The notes: generated by a model from the letters alone, not told the origin. A stretch of DNA of 64,000 bases from Endomychus coccineus (GCA_958510875.1 OY294068.1:164336388-164400387); one strand, 5' to 3'; counted from the first letter of the stretch, positions 37,081-48,149 are shown. Numbers and translations: made by a program.

Positions 37081-37084
37081 ACCA

Positions 37085-38148
37085 TGTTGAACACTAAGTT
37101 TTGTAGGAAGGGTCTTTTCCTTTTTTTTGCAACCAATTCCAAAAAAAGATATGTGACCCATCCTAATAATTATAGATCCATTGCACTATTATCTTTGATC
37201 TCTGAGATGAGAAAGCAAGCAACATCGAGCTCATCCAATGCCAAGGGAGCTAGAAAATTGCGAATGACAATCAATATGGCTTTCGTCAGCGGAGCAACAG
37301 GAAACCTTCTTGCCTAAATTACCAATGTATGACAGAAATCTTACGAAAACATGAGTCTCTAGTTGCATCATTATATATCTGAAGCATTTGACCGAGTCTG
37401 GCACTAAAGCCTTCTTGGGAAACTATACCGTCATATGGTTTGCTGCCTCAACTTTGTCGCTCACTATCGAGTTTCCTCTCAGATAGATCACTCCATGTGG
37501 TGGTTGACGGAATCTCCTCCGATACAATGGCTATCAACGATGATGTTCCACAGGAGTCTGTCTTAGCACCAAATTTGTTTCTGCTCCATTTCAACGATCA
37601 GCTGCAAGTGACCACCTGTCTCATCCACAGCTTTGCAGATGATGGCAAACTTCATACCTCTTTCTTGCCTAAAGCCCCTATATCATCCACTGAAGCCAGA
37701 GAAGCGAGACAGGGACAGGTTGACGCAATTAATGGGGGTCTGGCTAAGATTTTAGAATGCGAATATGATAATCTAGTAGAATTTAATGCAACCAAAACTC
37801 AAACTTGCGTCTTCTCCAGGAAAGCGCATCCCACAACCCCAATATGATGATGTCAGGTACAACTATTTCTATGAAGTCTTCCATAACAATGCTCGAGATC
37901 ACCACTAACGCACCCTCTCTTGAGACGATCATGTAAGGTCCATTGCGAAAACCGGTTCACAAAAGCTTGGTTTTCGATTCCATGCCAAGAGCGAATTTCT
38001 TCCTACTAGTCTTTATTTTTTTATAGAACAGCGGAGTTGTGGAACTCCAAACCTTCAAGAGAAATACTCCCTACATTCCACTGCTGGCTCACACGATGTT
38101 CTTCGAGCATTATAGGTTTCCATCTCGTGTATTCAAAGTATAAAAAAA
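37085..38148 (+). pseudogene. LINE-A copy with good RT palm segment
   Basis: The frame 37440-37847 reads LPQLCRSLSSFLSDRSLHVV then VDG, the NDDVPQESVLAPNLFLLHFN block (normally a VPQGSVL motif) and HSFADDGKLHTS, which holds the catalytic ADD. It then continues through NGGLAKILECE and VEFNATKTQTCVFSRKA. Upstream, NNYRSIALLSLISEM starts the RT. The 3' part up to 38148 ends in an A-rich run. The Gly to Glu change in the VPQG motif and frameshifts make it non-functional. Confidence 0.8.
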
Positions 38149-38972
38149 ATTAAGAACATAATGTATGTGTTTTCTACTCGGAATAGAAGGAAATTTTTTT
38201 TTATAAAAAATCAAAGTAGCAGAAACGGGTTTTGTCTTAATTTTAATCCCATGGAGATCATATAGTATAGAGGAGTAAAGCCCCGTCTTAACGCGAGAAG
38301 ATTTCAAAAACTTATCCCTCCCCTACTATGATCTATATAGTTACACGCGGTCATCTAAGCGCGCGGTTGTAGGGGAGTGAGTAAGGGGAACAAGTTAAAA
38401 TACCGCAGAGTGGGGTTCGGATAACTCATCGCGTAAGATCGAACATGGTACGCAACGAATACATAGGCAAACTATTCGTCAAACTGGAGATCAGCCGAAT
38501 TTCTTCCTACTAGTCTTTATTTTTTTATAGAACAGCGGAGTTGTGGAACTCCAAACCTTCAAGAGAAATACTCCCTACATTCCACTGCTGGCTCACACGA
38601 TGTTCTTCGAGCATTATAGGTTTCCATCTCGTGTATTCAAAGTATAAAAAAAATTAAGAACATAATGTATGTGTTTTCTACTCGGAATAAAAGGAAATTT
38701 TTTTTTATAAAAAATCAAAGTAGCAGAAACGGGTTTTGTCTTAGTTTTAATCCCATGGAGATCATATAGTATAGAGGAGTAAAGCCTCGTCTTAACGCGA
38801 GAAGATTTCAAAAACTTATCCCTCCCCTACTATGATCTATATAGTTACACCCGGTCATCTAAGCGCGCGGTTGTAGGGGAGTGAGTAAGGGGAACAAGTT
38901 AAAATACCGTGGAGTGGGGTTCGGATAACTCATCGCGTAAGATCGAACATGGTACGCAACGAATACATAGGC
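37992..38972. repeat. Tandem duplication, 504-bp period
   Basis: Bases 37992-38495 are repeated as 38496-38972 with only about six differences. The unit contains the last ~155 bp of LINE-A plus about 350 bp of flanking sequence. An inverted echo of part of the unit (GGGGCTTTACTCCTCTATAC) follows at 38974-39020. Confidence 0.95.
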
Positions 38973-39020
38973 TATATAGGGGCTTTACTCCTCTATACTA
39001 TTTGATCTCTATGTTTAATC

Positions 39021-40529
39021 CTTAGCTTCTATCATGTAAGCTCAGGGAACTATCACCGTACCCCAATGAGAAAAGTTGCAGATTAAAAAGATCTTTTAAA
39101 ATAACCTATTATTTCATATCAATCAGCCAATCGGAAAAATTGCAACAAAAGCGTAAAAATAAGAGTTTTTCGAAAATGCATCAACTTAACAAGAACATTT
39201 CTCAGTCAATTCTATTGAAATATATAAGAACCGGGATGATGTCATATAATGAGTGAAGTCAGAGTAATTGCCAACCATAGTAATACTCTCCTCACTTCAA
39301 AACGATTGAACTTTAAATGAATGTGCGTGCATCTATAGCGGAACATCGAATCGAATTGTGTTCATCAATAATCTACTATCCTTCCAGAGGTTTATATTTA
39401 TAAGAATATATTAAGACTCTGACGGAACCAAAGTGATGTAATTGGTCAACACCTTGAACTAGACATCCAGAAATGTGAGTTCGAATCTCGGTTCAATGTT
39501 TTACGTTTATTCATCTTTATTATCTATGTTAAATTATGTAAGTTATCTTCTTAATTCAGAAAATTTAATTCTATATCTGTTAATGTACTTACACTAAATT
39601 GTGGCCAATTAGGCAAATAAACCTTATATCTTATACATATTCATTTGTTTCTAATTCTCTTACATTACATTCTACTTATTCTTATCTCAAACATAATTGT
39701 CTGATCTGTTTGATACTGCTGGCTAAAAAGATTGAAGTGTCAAATCCCGCAGTGTTGTTACAAATGAGTTGAATAAAAGCCAATAGAGTTGTCTGAATGC
39801 TGAAATAAATGTTTGCCGATCTCTGGTGCCGCGGTGGACACTCAATTAATGTTATTGCCATTTTATATGATAAATCCAGGAGAGTGGTGAGATTGTAATT
39901 GTAAGCGATTTAGAAGCAATGCCATCCCGCGCTATCCCGCTGCTCACTGACCGGAATGTACCGATTCTCTAAATGTCGTTCTTTGTTCTTCTTATCAACA
40001 TGTAAAATATGATATGAGGAAAACGCGAAGCTCACTGAAATCCATCGATGATATTCCCATCAAATTATATTGACGTGAACAAACTATCAAATCTTCAAGA
40101 ATGTATATTATTGGTGATTATTATATGGAATTCCAAAATTCAAAGAGGATTCAGTGAACGTTCTATGTTATTTTTCTCGCTTGCGATTATTATTATTGTT
40201 AGGAGGACCACTCAGGTTCCTTAATGCACCCCATGTCCCATGTCACGTAGTGGAGCTGTTCCCACTCACGAGTGTTCACTCAGCTACCAAAGGGCGGTTC
40301 ACAGTCGAGAGTGTTCAACATGCTCCCTTAGGTGAACAAGCCCTAAAGAGATTAACACCGTCCTCGTGATATATTTTATTCAATGTCGGCTTATTTCCGA
40401 CGTCAGGAGGCCTATCTAGAGAACCGTTCCCACATAAGTATTCACCTATCTCTAGAAGTCGACAGGATCAGTTCCCACTCAAGAGAGTGGGTCTTAACTA
40501 TATTCCTCATTCTGAAAGCTTAGGCAAAT
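39021..40529. other. Intergenic, nothing strongly recognised
   Basis: Only a tRNA-like stretch at 39424-39496 stands out. The part at 40150-40500 is less AT-rich and may be decayed LINE sequence. Confidence 0.4.
39424..39496 (+). repeat. tRNA-like stretch, probable SINE head or tRNA relic
   Basis: GTGATGTAATTGGTCAACAC resembles an A box, and GAGTTCGAATCTCGG gives a B box. GAACC and GGTTC at the ends can pair. However, the T-stem and acceptor overlap and the anticodon stem has a mismatch, so a working tRNA is unlikely. Confidence 0.3.
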
Positions 40530-41170
40530 CGCCGAGTTTTAACGCAATAGGAAAATGTGCGCAGAAGCTCTGAGCTCCCAGCTAATCAGATCCAAGGTGG
40601 TCTGGAAATACTAAATGAACTAGGCAAGAACAGTCACCCTCCTATGGGTTCCGGAACATACCTGGGTAGAGGGTAATGAAATACAGATGATCTACCAAAA
40701 AAAAATACCGAGACACCATTTGTGGGACCTGAACCCTTCTGCGGGATGAGCGCCAATACAATACTGGAAGAACTTAGGCAAGCAAAACTACAACGAAAAA
40801 CCATCTAATGACTGCATCAACCATCAAGTAAAAATAAACTCAGAAAACTAACGGAAATTATAACATGGCACTGCCAGTTGGAAGGATACCTTGGGATGCT
40901 CAGATTAGTAGAAGAAGAATAGTGCAGATTCTGCTAGGAGAAGGACGAAACTACGATCAACATGCTCGCAGAATACACTACCTTGCAAAACCCAAAGGTA
41001 CGATATCTTGGGACATACCAAATAGAAGACTTACCTAACGCGAAGCCATACGACATACGGAACTTCCTAAAAGCCACAGGGTTGGAGCAACTGCTATAGC
41101 CACTGAGATATCGTGAAGGGCGCAGCAACAGAGGGACACAATAGATCTTTCAGATCCCAGTGTGCAAAAC
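40530..41170 (+). pseudogene. I-superfamily LINE 3' part: RNase H and tail
   Basis: Plus-strand frames read through an RNase H segment (YLNELGKNS and a GTYLGRG/VEGNE-type helix), then ETPFVGPEPFCGMSANTILE, a region known after RNase H in insect I-type LINEs. The tail follows with ISRKQLRKLTEIITWHCQLE and CRFC, and NMLAEYTTLQNPKVRYLG, the zinc-knuckle region. It ends near 41170. The copy differs in sequence from LINE-B at 18.7 kb, so it may be a sister family. Confidence 0.6.
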
Positions 41171-41189
41171 AATACAATTCAATATTCAT

Positions 41190-41430
41190 CACTTGCTGAG
41201 ACCAGTCTTCCCTAATGCGCTGTCATCAATCAGTGTCTGCTACCGTTCACTAGTTTCCACTTTTCCGGGTGTTGTGCTCTGACCCAGCGATGTATTGTCT
41301 CTTTCATGATGCCCACCGCTGGTGCGGGGCCATTAGGACTCTTTAAGACCCCAGTTTTGCAAGCTCATTGGCTATTTCATATTCACCTGACCTGCTATAG
41401 TCAGTTCCCTGGTGAGTACTGTCTTGTACT
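41190..41430 (-). pseudogene. RNase H fragment of a LINE, opposite orientation
   Basis: The minus strand encodes EYEIANELAKLGS, the final helix of a LINE RNase H, then a stretch with ETIHRWVRAQHPEKWK. It lies tail-to-tail with the LINE at 40530-41170. Confidence 0.5.
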
Positions 41431-41539
41431 AGTGAAAACTAGGAAGTTATTTTTCCTACTACCCTTTTAGAAAATCAGGTTTACACCCCTGAATTAGGGT
41501 AGAGAACAGCACTCATCCTTCCTACGGAGGTAAAGTTGA

Positions 41540-41930
41540 CTTAGCCTCCCTTAGGAAGGCTACTTGCAAACCACTTTTCACCGTTATTTTTGGTTGTTTT
41601 AAGTTTAACCGTGAGTTATCCACTGGTATTACTGCAGCATAGCTCTGTTGAATCATAAGCAAATAGTGCGCATTTACTGTGGTCAACGGAGAGAGGTAAG
41701 TCATTCATATAAGTAATAAGAAGGATTGGTCCCAGAACTGTGCCCTGAGGTACACCAGACCCAATAACTTGAATATTCGACTTTGTGATGTTAGTTCTGG
41801 GTATTAACTGTTGACTATTGACTAAAGAGGTATGATTTGAGAATTCAAGTTGTTTACCTCTCACTCCATAGAATTCCAGTTTCAGCAGCAGAATTTCATG
41901 AGAGACTCAGTCGAAAGCCTCACTTACAAC
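41540..41930 (-). pseudogene. LINE-C reverse transcriptase fragment
   Basis: The minus strand encodes, across a frameshift, VSHEILLLKLEFYG-type sequence followed by GVRGKQLEFSNHTSLVNSQQ and SGVPQGTVLGPILLITYMND. It then reads FAYDSTEL, where the catalytic FADD is expected. The VPQG block is intact and the second catalytic box is mutated (ADD to AYD). This is a Jockey/CR1-type RT distinct from LINE-A. Confidence 0.7.
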
Positions 41931-42237
41931 TGATGATACAGCTTCAGAAGTAGACTGGTGTTATGAAATAGAAAAGCGTATGAGTTTACAAAGAAGGAGT
42001 GGAAACAAAAGTACCAAGGGTTAAAGAAGGCGCTGTTTTCTGAAGCCAAATTGAGAATTAGGAACATTTTGGGAAAAATAAATTTTCTTCTACTTATACC
42101 GCTTGGCTGTAGGTTGCTGGTAGTACCATTTCGTGTTTCACTATCTCCTACCACCTCCTGAGATTTCAGATCGCTGAATCTAATACCATCTCTTGTAGAC
42201 CTTTAAATTCGATTTTTCGGCACAAATGTGAGGTTAG

Positions 42238-42385
42238 AGAATAAAGCACAAGGTTCAGCCAAAAATTCATGTCACCATCGTTTTTAGAACGTCGATTAGC
42301 ATAAGGATCCACTCTTATCAAAAAATCTTATGATTTGGCCCAAAAAAAGTTAAATATTGACTGGACTAAAATTGCACCTCCTCTT
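42238..42385 (+). repeat. FB1 repeat family, copy 3 (fragment)
   Basis: Shares with 4500-4635 and 24180-24320 the blocks AGCACAAGGTTCAGCCAAAA, TGTCACCATCGTTTTTAGA and GACTGGACTAAAATT. Only the distal end of the family is present. Confidence 0.65.
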
Positions 42386-43364
42386 TTCCCTCCAAGCCCG
42401 TACTCTCCACCACTGTCACGTTTCTAAAGATGATATAATGAAACATATATTTTCTTGCTTGATAACTATTCATTTAAATCAATATACCTAAACATTAATT
42501 GCGTGGATCTAATTCAGACATTCAATGCAGAATTCGTATGAACAATTATTCTATATCAAAAATGAATATTGATATTCCCTATTTTTATTGCCGAATCTTC
42601 CGAAAAATATGTATGAATCACGTAGAAAAGGAGCGTATTTGTCGACTAGACATAGATGGTGTTGAAGTCGGCTTCCTTTGAGTAAAAATAAAGGTGTTGT
42701 TTGTCGTCGGAAGAGGATGATGGCAGCGATACAATGTGAATGCAAAACCAGGTAATTGTAATTTATCGAGCAACTTCACCATGTCGGCTCTGAACTGAGC
42801 AGCCACAGATGGCATGGATGACTTCATTGGCCTCATGCAATACGTGAAAGGACTGTTGTAACAAAGAACTTTTGGGTTTATCGAAATAATTTCGTCGAAA
42901 AGCTATAATAAGATATGAGTATTACGCTTATTATCCTTTTAAGGCTAATTGCAATGCAAAGAAGTTTTTATACGAGGACGGATACACTATTCACAGCAAT
43001 GTCTCTCCAATTAAAAATATGTCTTCAGCAATTATTGGCACACCTTTTTGAAATTTTGAACTGGAACGGATTAGCTTTTGAATCGTACCCTACTATATGT
43101 TTCTAACACGTATCTGACAGAACACCACTAGCATCAAAATAGATTGTCTTTTTTATTGTTCAATTGAAGATGGGATCTATGTTGTCGAAATACTGATTAC
43201 GTTTTCATGTTGGAAGAATCTTTCTGATAAATAATGTTATTTTAAAGAATAATTTTCTTATTTTGAAGACGTTCATGTACGAATACTTCATCGCTTCCAT
43301 TTCTTTCACATAATATTTTTTCATCTTCTGAATAGGGAAACCTAATATGTTCGTAGAAAATCGT
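42386..43364. other. Intergenic with one exon-like open stretch
   Basis: The minus-strand frame 42836-42618 begins MRPMKSSMPSVAAQFRADMV and looks protein-like at its N-terminal third. No splice sites, domain or neighbours confirm it. Nothing else was recognised. Confidence 0.3.
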
Positions 43365-44260
43365 GTGAGCCAGCGCTGGAATGTTGGGAGAGCCTAACTG
43401 CATTGGATTTTCTGCTGGAGGTTATAGGCATCAGGAAAGCCCTCACTAGGCAAAGATGAAGTTCGATAGGTCATGATCCTGACAATAAAGGGGTGAGCCT
43501 GAGCTGGTGTAGAATTGTATGAAGGTATAACACACGAGATATCCGAAGAGCATCGACCATGGAAATATGGAAATATCTATAGAGAACGGAGAGATCGTCT
43601 ACCTTATTTCAACAATATTCTAGTGATGTTAATGCTCTCTTCTAAACAGAGTCTAAGAGGTTCAGCGTTTGTTCGGGAGCTGAACTCTAAGCATGTGAAC
43701 AGTACTTGAGGACAGGTAGAAGCTGTGCTTTGTATGTGGGTGTTAATTAGCACTTGGTACGGAATAGCAAACGAAGTTTATGTGGAGTAGCTTTCACAGT
43801 GGACTTCACATGATCGTCCCATGAGAGAGCGATGTTGGTGATGATATCGAGCATGAACTTCATAGAAATGGTTGAACCTGACATGAATTTTGATTGAATT
43901 AAATCACAAGATTATCAGATCTTCATTCCAAAATTCTTGCCACATCTTCATTTATTGCATCGACACTTCATTAAGTGATATAGAGGCAGAAGATAGAGCG
44001 ATATGAATTGTAGAATGATCTGGAAAGCTCTGGACTGGAGAGGAGGTAAGTTTTCCAAAATATTGATGATAAGCAGCAGAAACAAATATTCCTGTGAAAC
44101 ACCATCATTGATGACCATTGTTTCGAAAGCGGCTTTGTGAACTACCACAAGGAGTTATCTATCTGAGAGATGATGCCAGGCTCGGTCAAATGCTTTGAAG
44201 ACATTCAAGTCAGTAGCTGTAGATGTTTCATATATGAATTACTTAGCAAGCTGGTGTACC
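43365..44260 (-). pseudogene. LINE-A copy, inverted and internally deleted
   Basis: On the minus strand LINE-A blocks appear in order: AFDRAWHHLSDR near 44190, VVVHKAAFETMVINDGVSQE near 44130 (the VPQG block), the post-palm segment, then the thumb (PVLEYC-type, near 43720) and SLTSL/RRSL blocks down to 43500. Segments between blocks are missing or frameshifted. Confidence 0.65.
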
Positions 44261-44639
44261 TACTATTGATCACTGCTGACGAAAGCGATATTGCAGATCA
44301 TTGATGATTTTGGTGCTTTCAATAATCATGCATCTAGTGTGTGGAATTACACTAAAACTATTTCCCCCATTCTGGAAAATATGAAATGCCTTGAGTATCA
44401 ACTCCTGCTCAAATTTGTGAGACTTGAATCTAATATACTACTCCCACCAGGCCTTCAGACGGACGTCCTAAGGATCTCCTGATAGTCTGAAAGGGTCGGT
44501 GAATGAGGCTGGCATTTATTCATTGCCTTTCTATGTAGGTGAATTGAGTCCTGGGTCTCCTGGTTCTCAGGTCAGATAATTAACATATAGTACTTGTTGC
44601 CCAGGTTAACCACCCTCCTCTAGGCGAGTATATGCACAA
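44261..44639. other. Nothing recognised
   Basis: No supported feature ahead of the telomere-type repeat block. Confidence 0.45.
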
Positions 44640-45137
44640 TAGCTGATAACGATTGTTTATTTTACCCCCTTTGTTTCTAACCTGACCTAACCTGACCTAA
44701 CCTTACCAGTCTCCTGCTTCCAGTTTCAGTTCAAGCCTCAAGCCTGCCCTGAAGATGCCACCTGTAATGGTTGGCGAAACGTCGGCATCAAGTCGAGCTA
44801 TTGTGACGCGGAATCCATCCAGAAGACAAGATTTTTCTTACCTAACCTACCTAACCTAACCTAATCTTAAGTGACTCAACGTAACCTATTAACCTAACTT
44901 TGTTGATATGGAATGGAAATATTGTGATCGCGCTAATCTTAACACTAATCGCAATAACCAATAATGATGGTTTATTGTAGCCCCTTTGTTTCTAACCTAA
45001 CCTGCTAGCCTAACTTTGTTGATATAGAATGCAAATATTGTAATCGCGCTAATTTCAAAACTCTCATAATAACCAATTATGATTGCTTATTGTACCCGCT
45101 TTGTTTCTAACCTAACCTAACTCAACCTTTGTTTTTC
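44640..45137. repeat. CCTAA/TTAGG-type tracts with a 116-bp repeat
   Basis: Short tracts of CCTAA with variants occur at 44679-44703, 44840-44865, 44995-45002 and 45112-45135. Between them is a longer unit (CTAACTTTGTTGATAT, GAATGCAAATATTGT, ATCGCGCTAAT, then CCCTTTGTTTCTAACCTAA) with copies starting at 44894 and 45010, a partial copy at 44640, and another start at 46711. TTAGG is the common insect telomere repeat, so these are interstitial or subtelomere-like sequences. Confidence 0.75.
44745..44787 (+). ncRNA. Hammerhead-ribozyme-like motif
   Basis: The core CTGAAGA (44749-44755) and GAAA (44776-44779) are spaced by a possible stem II: GCCACC at 44757-44762 pairs with GGTTGGC at 44769-44775, with one bulged T. 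Stem I is TGCC (44745-44748) with GGCA (44784-44787). Stem III is the minimal palindromic ACGT (44779-44782), and C44783 would be the cleavage base. One extra T (44756) precedes stem II. Hammerheads with a tiny palindromic stem III are known from Penelope-like elements and act as dimers. Activity is not shown by sequence. Confidence 0.5.
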
Positions 45138-46630
45138 TGTGGAGAGGAAATGCTTTATGCACACCGTCAGCTTTATCTATCACTTCAGATAGTGTAGGAC
45201 TCACTCTAAGTTACAGCATACCTGCTAAAACATCTCCGATCTTCATCCATACCCCAGAACCGCTTATCGCATTACTTCAGGATATGGACTGTGTCTTTCT
45301 CTTACGTTTCTCGATGTTATATCGATGTGAGTTTCCTTTTGTGTTGATGTTGATGTTTACGTTGCTGTTACGTCGATATCTGCATTGTTGTTTAGGTTGA
45401 TGTTGACGTTCGTCTGTTTATACCGTAATATGGTTGATGCTCAATTCTACGGTATTTCTTGTCTTAGTTATTTATCTCTCTATGAATAACGTCCTATGGT
45501 GTTTGTGTTTTTACCAAAATGTTATGGTTACTGGGTTTCCAGTACTTTATCTTGCTATGGATGTTTCCTGTTGTGTTTCTATGTTTTACCAAGATGTTAT
45601 GGTTTCTGGGTTTCTAGTACTTTATCTCACTATGGATATTTCCTGTGGTGTTTCTGTTTTGTGTAAATATTGTTTGTTCACAATATTAAGGTTCCTGTGT
45701 CTTTAGTACTTTATCGCTTACTTACTCTTCTGGAACAGATGGATCATCCGTATCAGCCACAATCTATCCGTCACCTTCTTCTCAGGAACATGTGACTGGG
45801 AGTGCATAATCTATCCAGGGTCTGTGTGCCTGTTGTTGTTCCGCGAGAGCATGTCTACTCCTACCCTTGACCGTGCTGGCAACAGGGCCTTGGGTATTTC
45901 CCTATCCGCCACCTGGGGACGCGCCTGGTTGCGGTTTTCAGGCTCCGCACAAGAGAAGAGTCTCCTGCTTCCAGGATTTTTTTTTCTGTTCAGAGGAAAT
46001 GCTTTATGCACGCCGAAAGCTTAATTTCTATCACTACTCGACAGTGCAGGACTACTCTTACGAGCTACCTGCTAAAACCTCTCTATCGTCATCCATATCC
46101 CGGGACCGCTTCTCGCATTGCTTCAGGATATGGACTGCGTCTGATTTGTTTCCTTTTTCTTCAAGATATGTTTTGAAGAATGAGTTTCTCTCCTATTCCT
46201 CTTCTTCTTTCTTTCTAATGATGTTCTTTACTATCTCTTCGTAATTTTTCCAAGATTGTTCGTTATCAATCATACTATTTATCATAGTTTCAAGATCTGC
46301 TATTTTCTCTTGAAAATTATGTACCGTTTGTCTTTCTATCTGCCATCTGGGGCAAACTATGATGGTGTGGTGTGGGGAATCTACGCTTCCACAATATGTA
46401 CATGTATTGTCGTCTATTATTTTGAAACGGCAAAGTATTCTCTAAAACATCCTTGTCCTGTTAGGACTTGAGTCATGTAATAGTTTACTTCGCCATGTTT
46501 CCTCGTGAGCCATTTCTCTATCTTTGGTATCAGACTTTTTGTAAGAGCGGCTTTCGTGGTTGTGTCCCATCGGTCTTGCCAATTTCGCATAAGATTTCTC
46601 CTTGCTTCTATTTTCGATAAGCTTCCAGGA
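45130..46630 (-). pseudogene. LINE-E: R1-clade non-LTR 3' end within TTAGG repeats
   Basis: The minus strand from 46610 encodes a piece with RNLMRNWQDRWDTTTKAALT, then HGEVNYYMTQVLTGQGCFRE and, after a one-base shift, TCTYCGSVDSPHHTIIVCPR. This order (arginine-rich helix, TGQGCF, CCHC knuckle) is the C-terminus of R1-clade LINEs. R1-clade members TRAS and SART insert into TTAGG telomere repeats. Here CCTAA tracts lie on both sides (45112-45135 and 46631-46710). The 3' untranslated part is odd: 45130-45290 and 45970-46145 are two copies of one segment. Confidence 0.6.
45521..45700. repeat. 75-bp tandem repeat in LINE-E tail
   Basis: GTTATGGTTACTGGGTTTCC at 45521 recurs as GTTATGGTTTCTGGGTTTCT at 45596, with AGTACTTTATCT and a TATGGAT...TTTCCTGT block in each. 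A third, more diverged partial copy follows at about 45690. Confidence 0.8.
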
Positions 46631-46755
46631 ACCTAACTCAACCTAACCTAACCTAACCTAACCTAACCTAACCTAAGCTAATCTAACGTAATCCAACCTA
46701 ACCTACTAACCTAACTTTGTTGATGTAGAATGCAAATATAGTAAACGCACTAATC
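46631..46755. repeat. (CCTAA)n / TTAGG telomere-type array
   Basis: About 8 consecutive CCTAA units, degenerating rightwards (AAGCTAATCTAACG), then another start of the 116-bp unit at 46711. This is the longest pure tract of the block. Confidence 0.9.
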
Positions 46756-48145
46756 TTAAGTCTTTCATTTCTAAGAATATTCTGAGAATTATATTGAAAC
46801 CCGGCATTCAATTTACGTAGTATGAGTTTATCAGTGGGACTGAATTTACGTTAGAATATTGAAATGGGACTCAATTAACGTTTTTACGTTTTTCGGTTTG
46901 AAATTTCTTGGAGATGTACAGGTAGAATATCGTTTGGATATTAACGAAATGCTCCCTACGATTGTAGATATATTTTGGAATTCACAGAATGTACATTCAT
47001 ATGGAATCAAGAAGATGACGTAACATGTAAATCTTCAGTGAGGAAACTTTGCTGATAAAATTTTGACAAAAATTCTTATTTCTTACACAATTTGTTTGTT
47101 TGTTCTAACTCGTGTCTTTCAATTTAGTGTACACACTGGAATTGCCGTAGTTACTGTTTATTAAGAATTCCTTTTTCGCAATTGCCTCTCGTGATTACAA
47201 ACATCGCTTGCAATGTCCAACAAAATAGAATTGAAGAATGTGAGTGGAAGGGATACGTTCAAGAGATATAAGAAACGTAAATGACCGTAAATATGGTTAA
47301 AGTTGCCTTTTTTACCGATCCTTGATCTCTATATTAAAATACCTGGATCGCTCCGCTGTCAACAACCTGCAACAGTATGAACGGTCTAATGATGATACAT
47401 GGATCTGATAGATTTATACAAATTGTACAGGGTGAACGATAATTAATTAAGTTAGGAAACCTTTTCAGGCAATAATTAGACAGAAGCCATATGTCTTGTT
47501 TACAACAACATAACCAGCCTTCCTTAGTTTTAGAATGTGGTGATTGATTATTTGTTTCAGTCAGTCGAATGAACTCAGAGTTCAAGTCTTTGTTAAAAAC
47601 CAATATGACGATGTCGTTGTTCAACTCTGTTAAGTTTTGTCTCACATTTATTCAGAAATAATATATTTTCTAGACAGCTTCACAAGTATCTAGCACGTAC
47701 TCACTCATTAAATAGTCATGAAATCTGCCAGTGGCGGTCTCAGAAACGTCTTTCGAGAAGGGGAGCAGAATTGACTTTAACTTTGAATTCAAACATATTG
47801 TCATGAGAGGAGATATGTCTCCATTGTTCATAACCTGAATCCGTCTATAAGAAAAAAAGCTCTAAAATGCTCAGAAAAACTAGTAATTTTTCCCCAGATA
47901 ACACCACTACATCTAATATACGTTAAAATAATTTCCGGCGGTAACTCTATCGATGATCTCATCAGAGTTCTATTAGATAATTTAATGTCCGAGCCAAGTA
48001 CTTCTGTTTTGTATAGTTTTATATTCTAAGAATATACGTTCCTGGTATACATCTAAGATATCTCTTTTGGTGAATATTACATGTTCATAGAGGTCCATAA
48101 AATCTTCTTAAAATACTTCTAATTTCAATTAATTTCATTCAAACT
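46756..48145. other. Intergenic, nothing recognised
   Basis: The minus-strand open stretch 47645-47334 has no recognisable domain. No other feature was supported. Confidence 0.45.
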
Positions 48146-48149
48146 TCGT

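Noticed and set aside
38110..38811. Two near-identical 65-aa minus-strand frames
   Set aside because: They are the same chance frame in both copies of the 504-bp tandem duplication, lying in non-coding flank.
47334..47645. 103-aa minus-strand frame as a gene
   Set aside because: No domain, no repeat partner in the window and no supporting signals; left unannotated.
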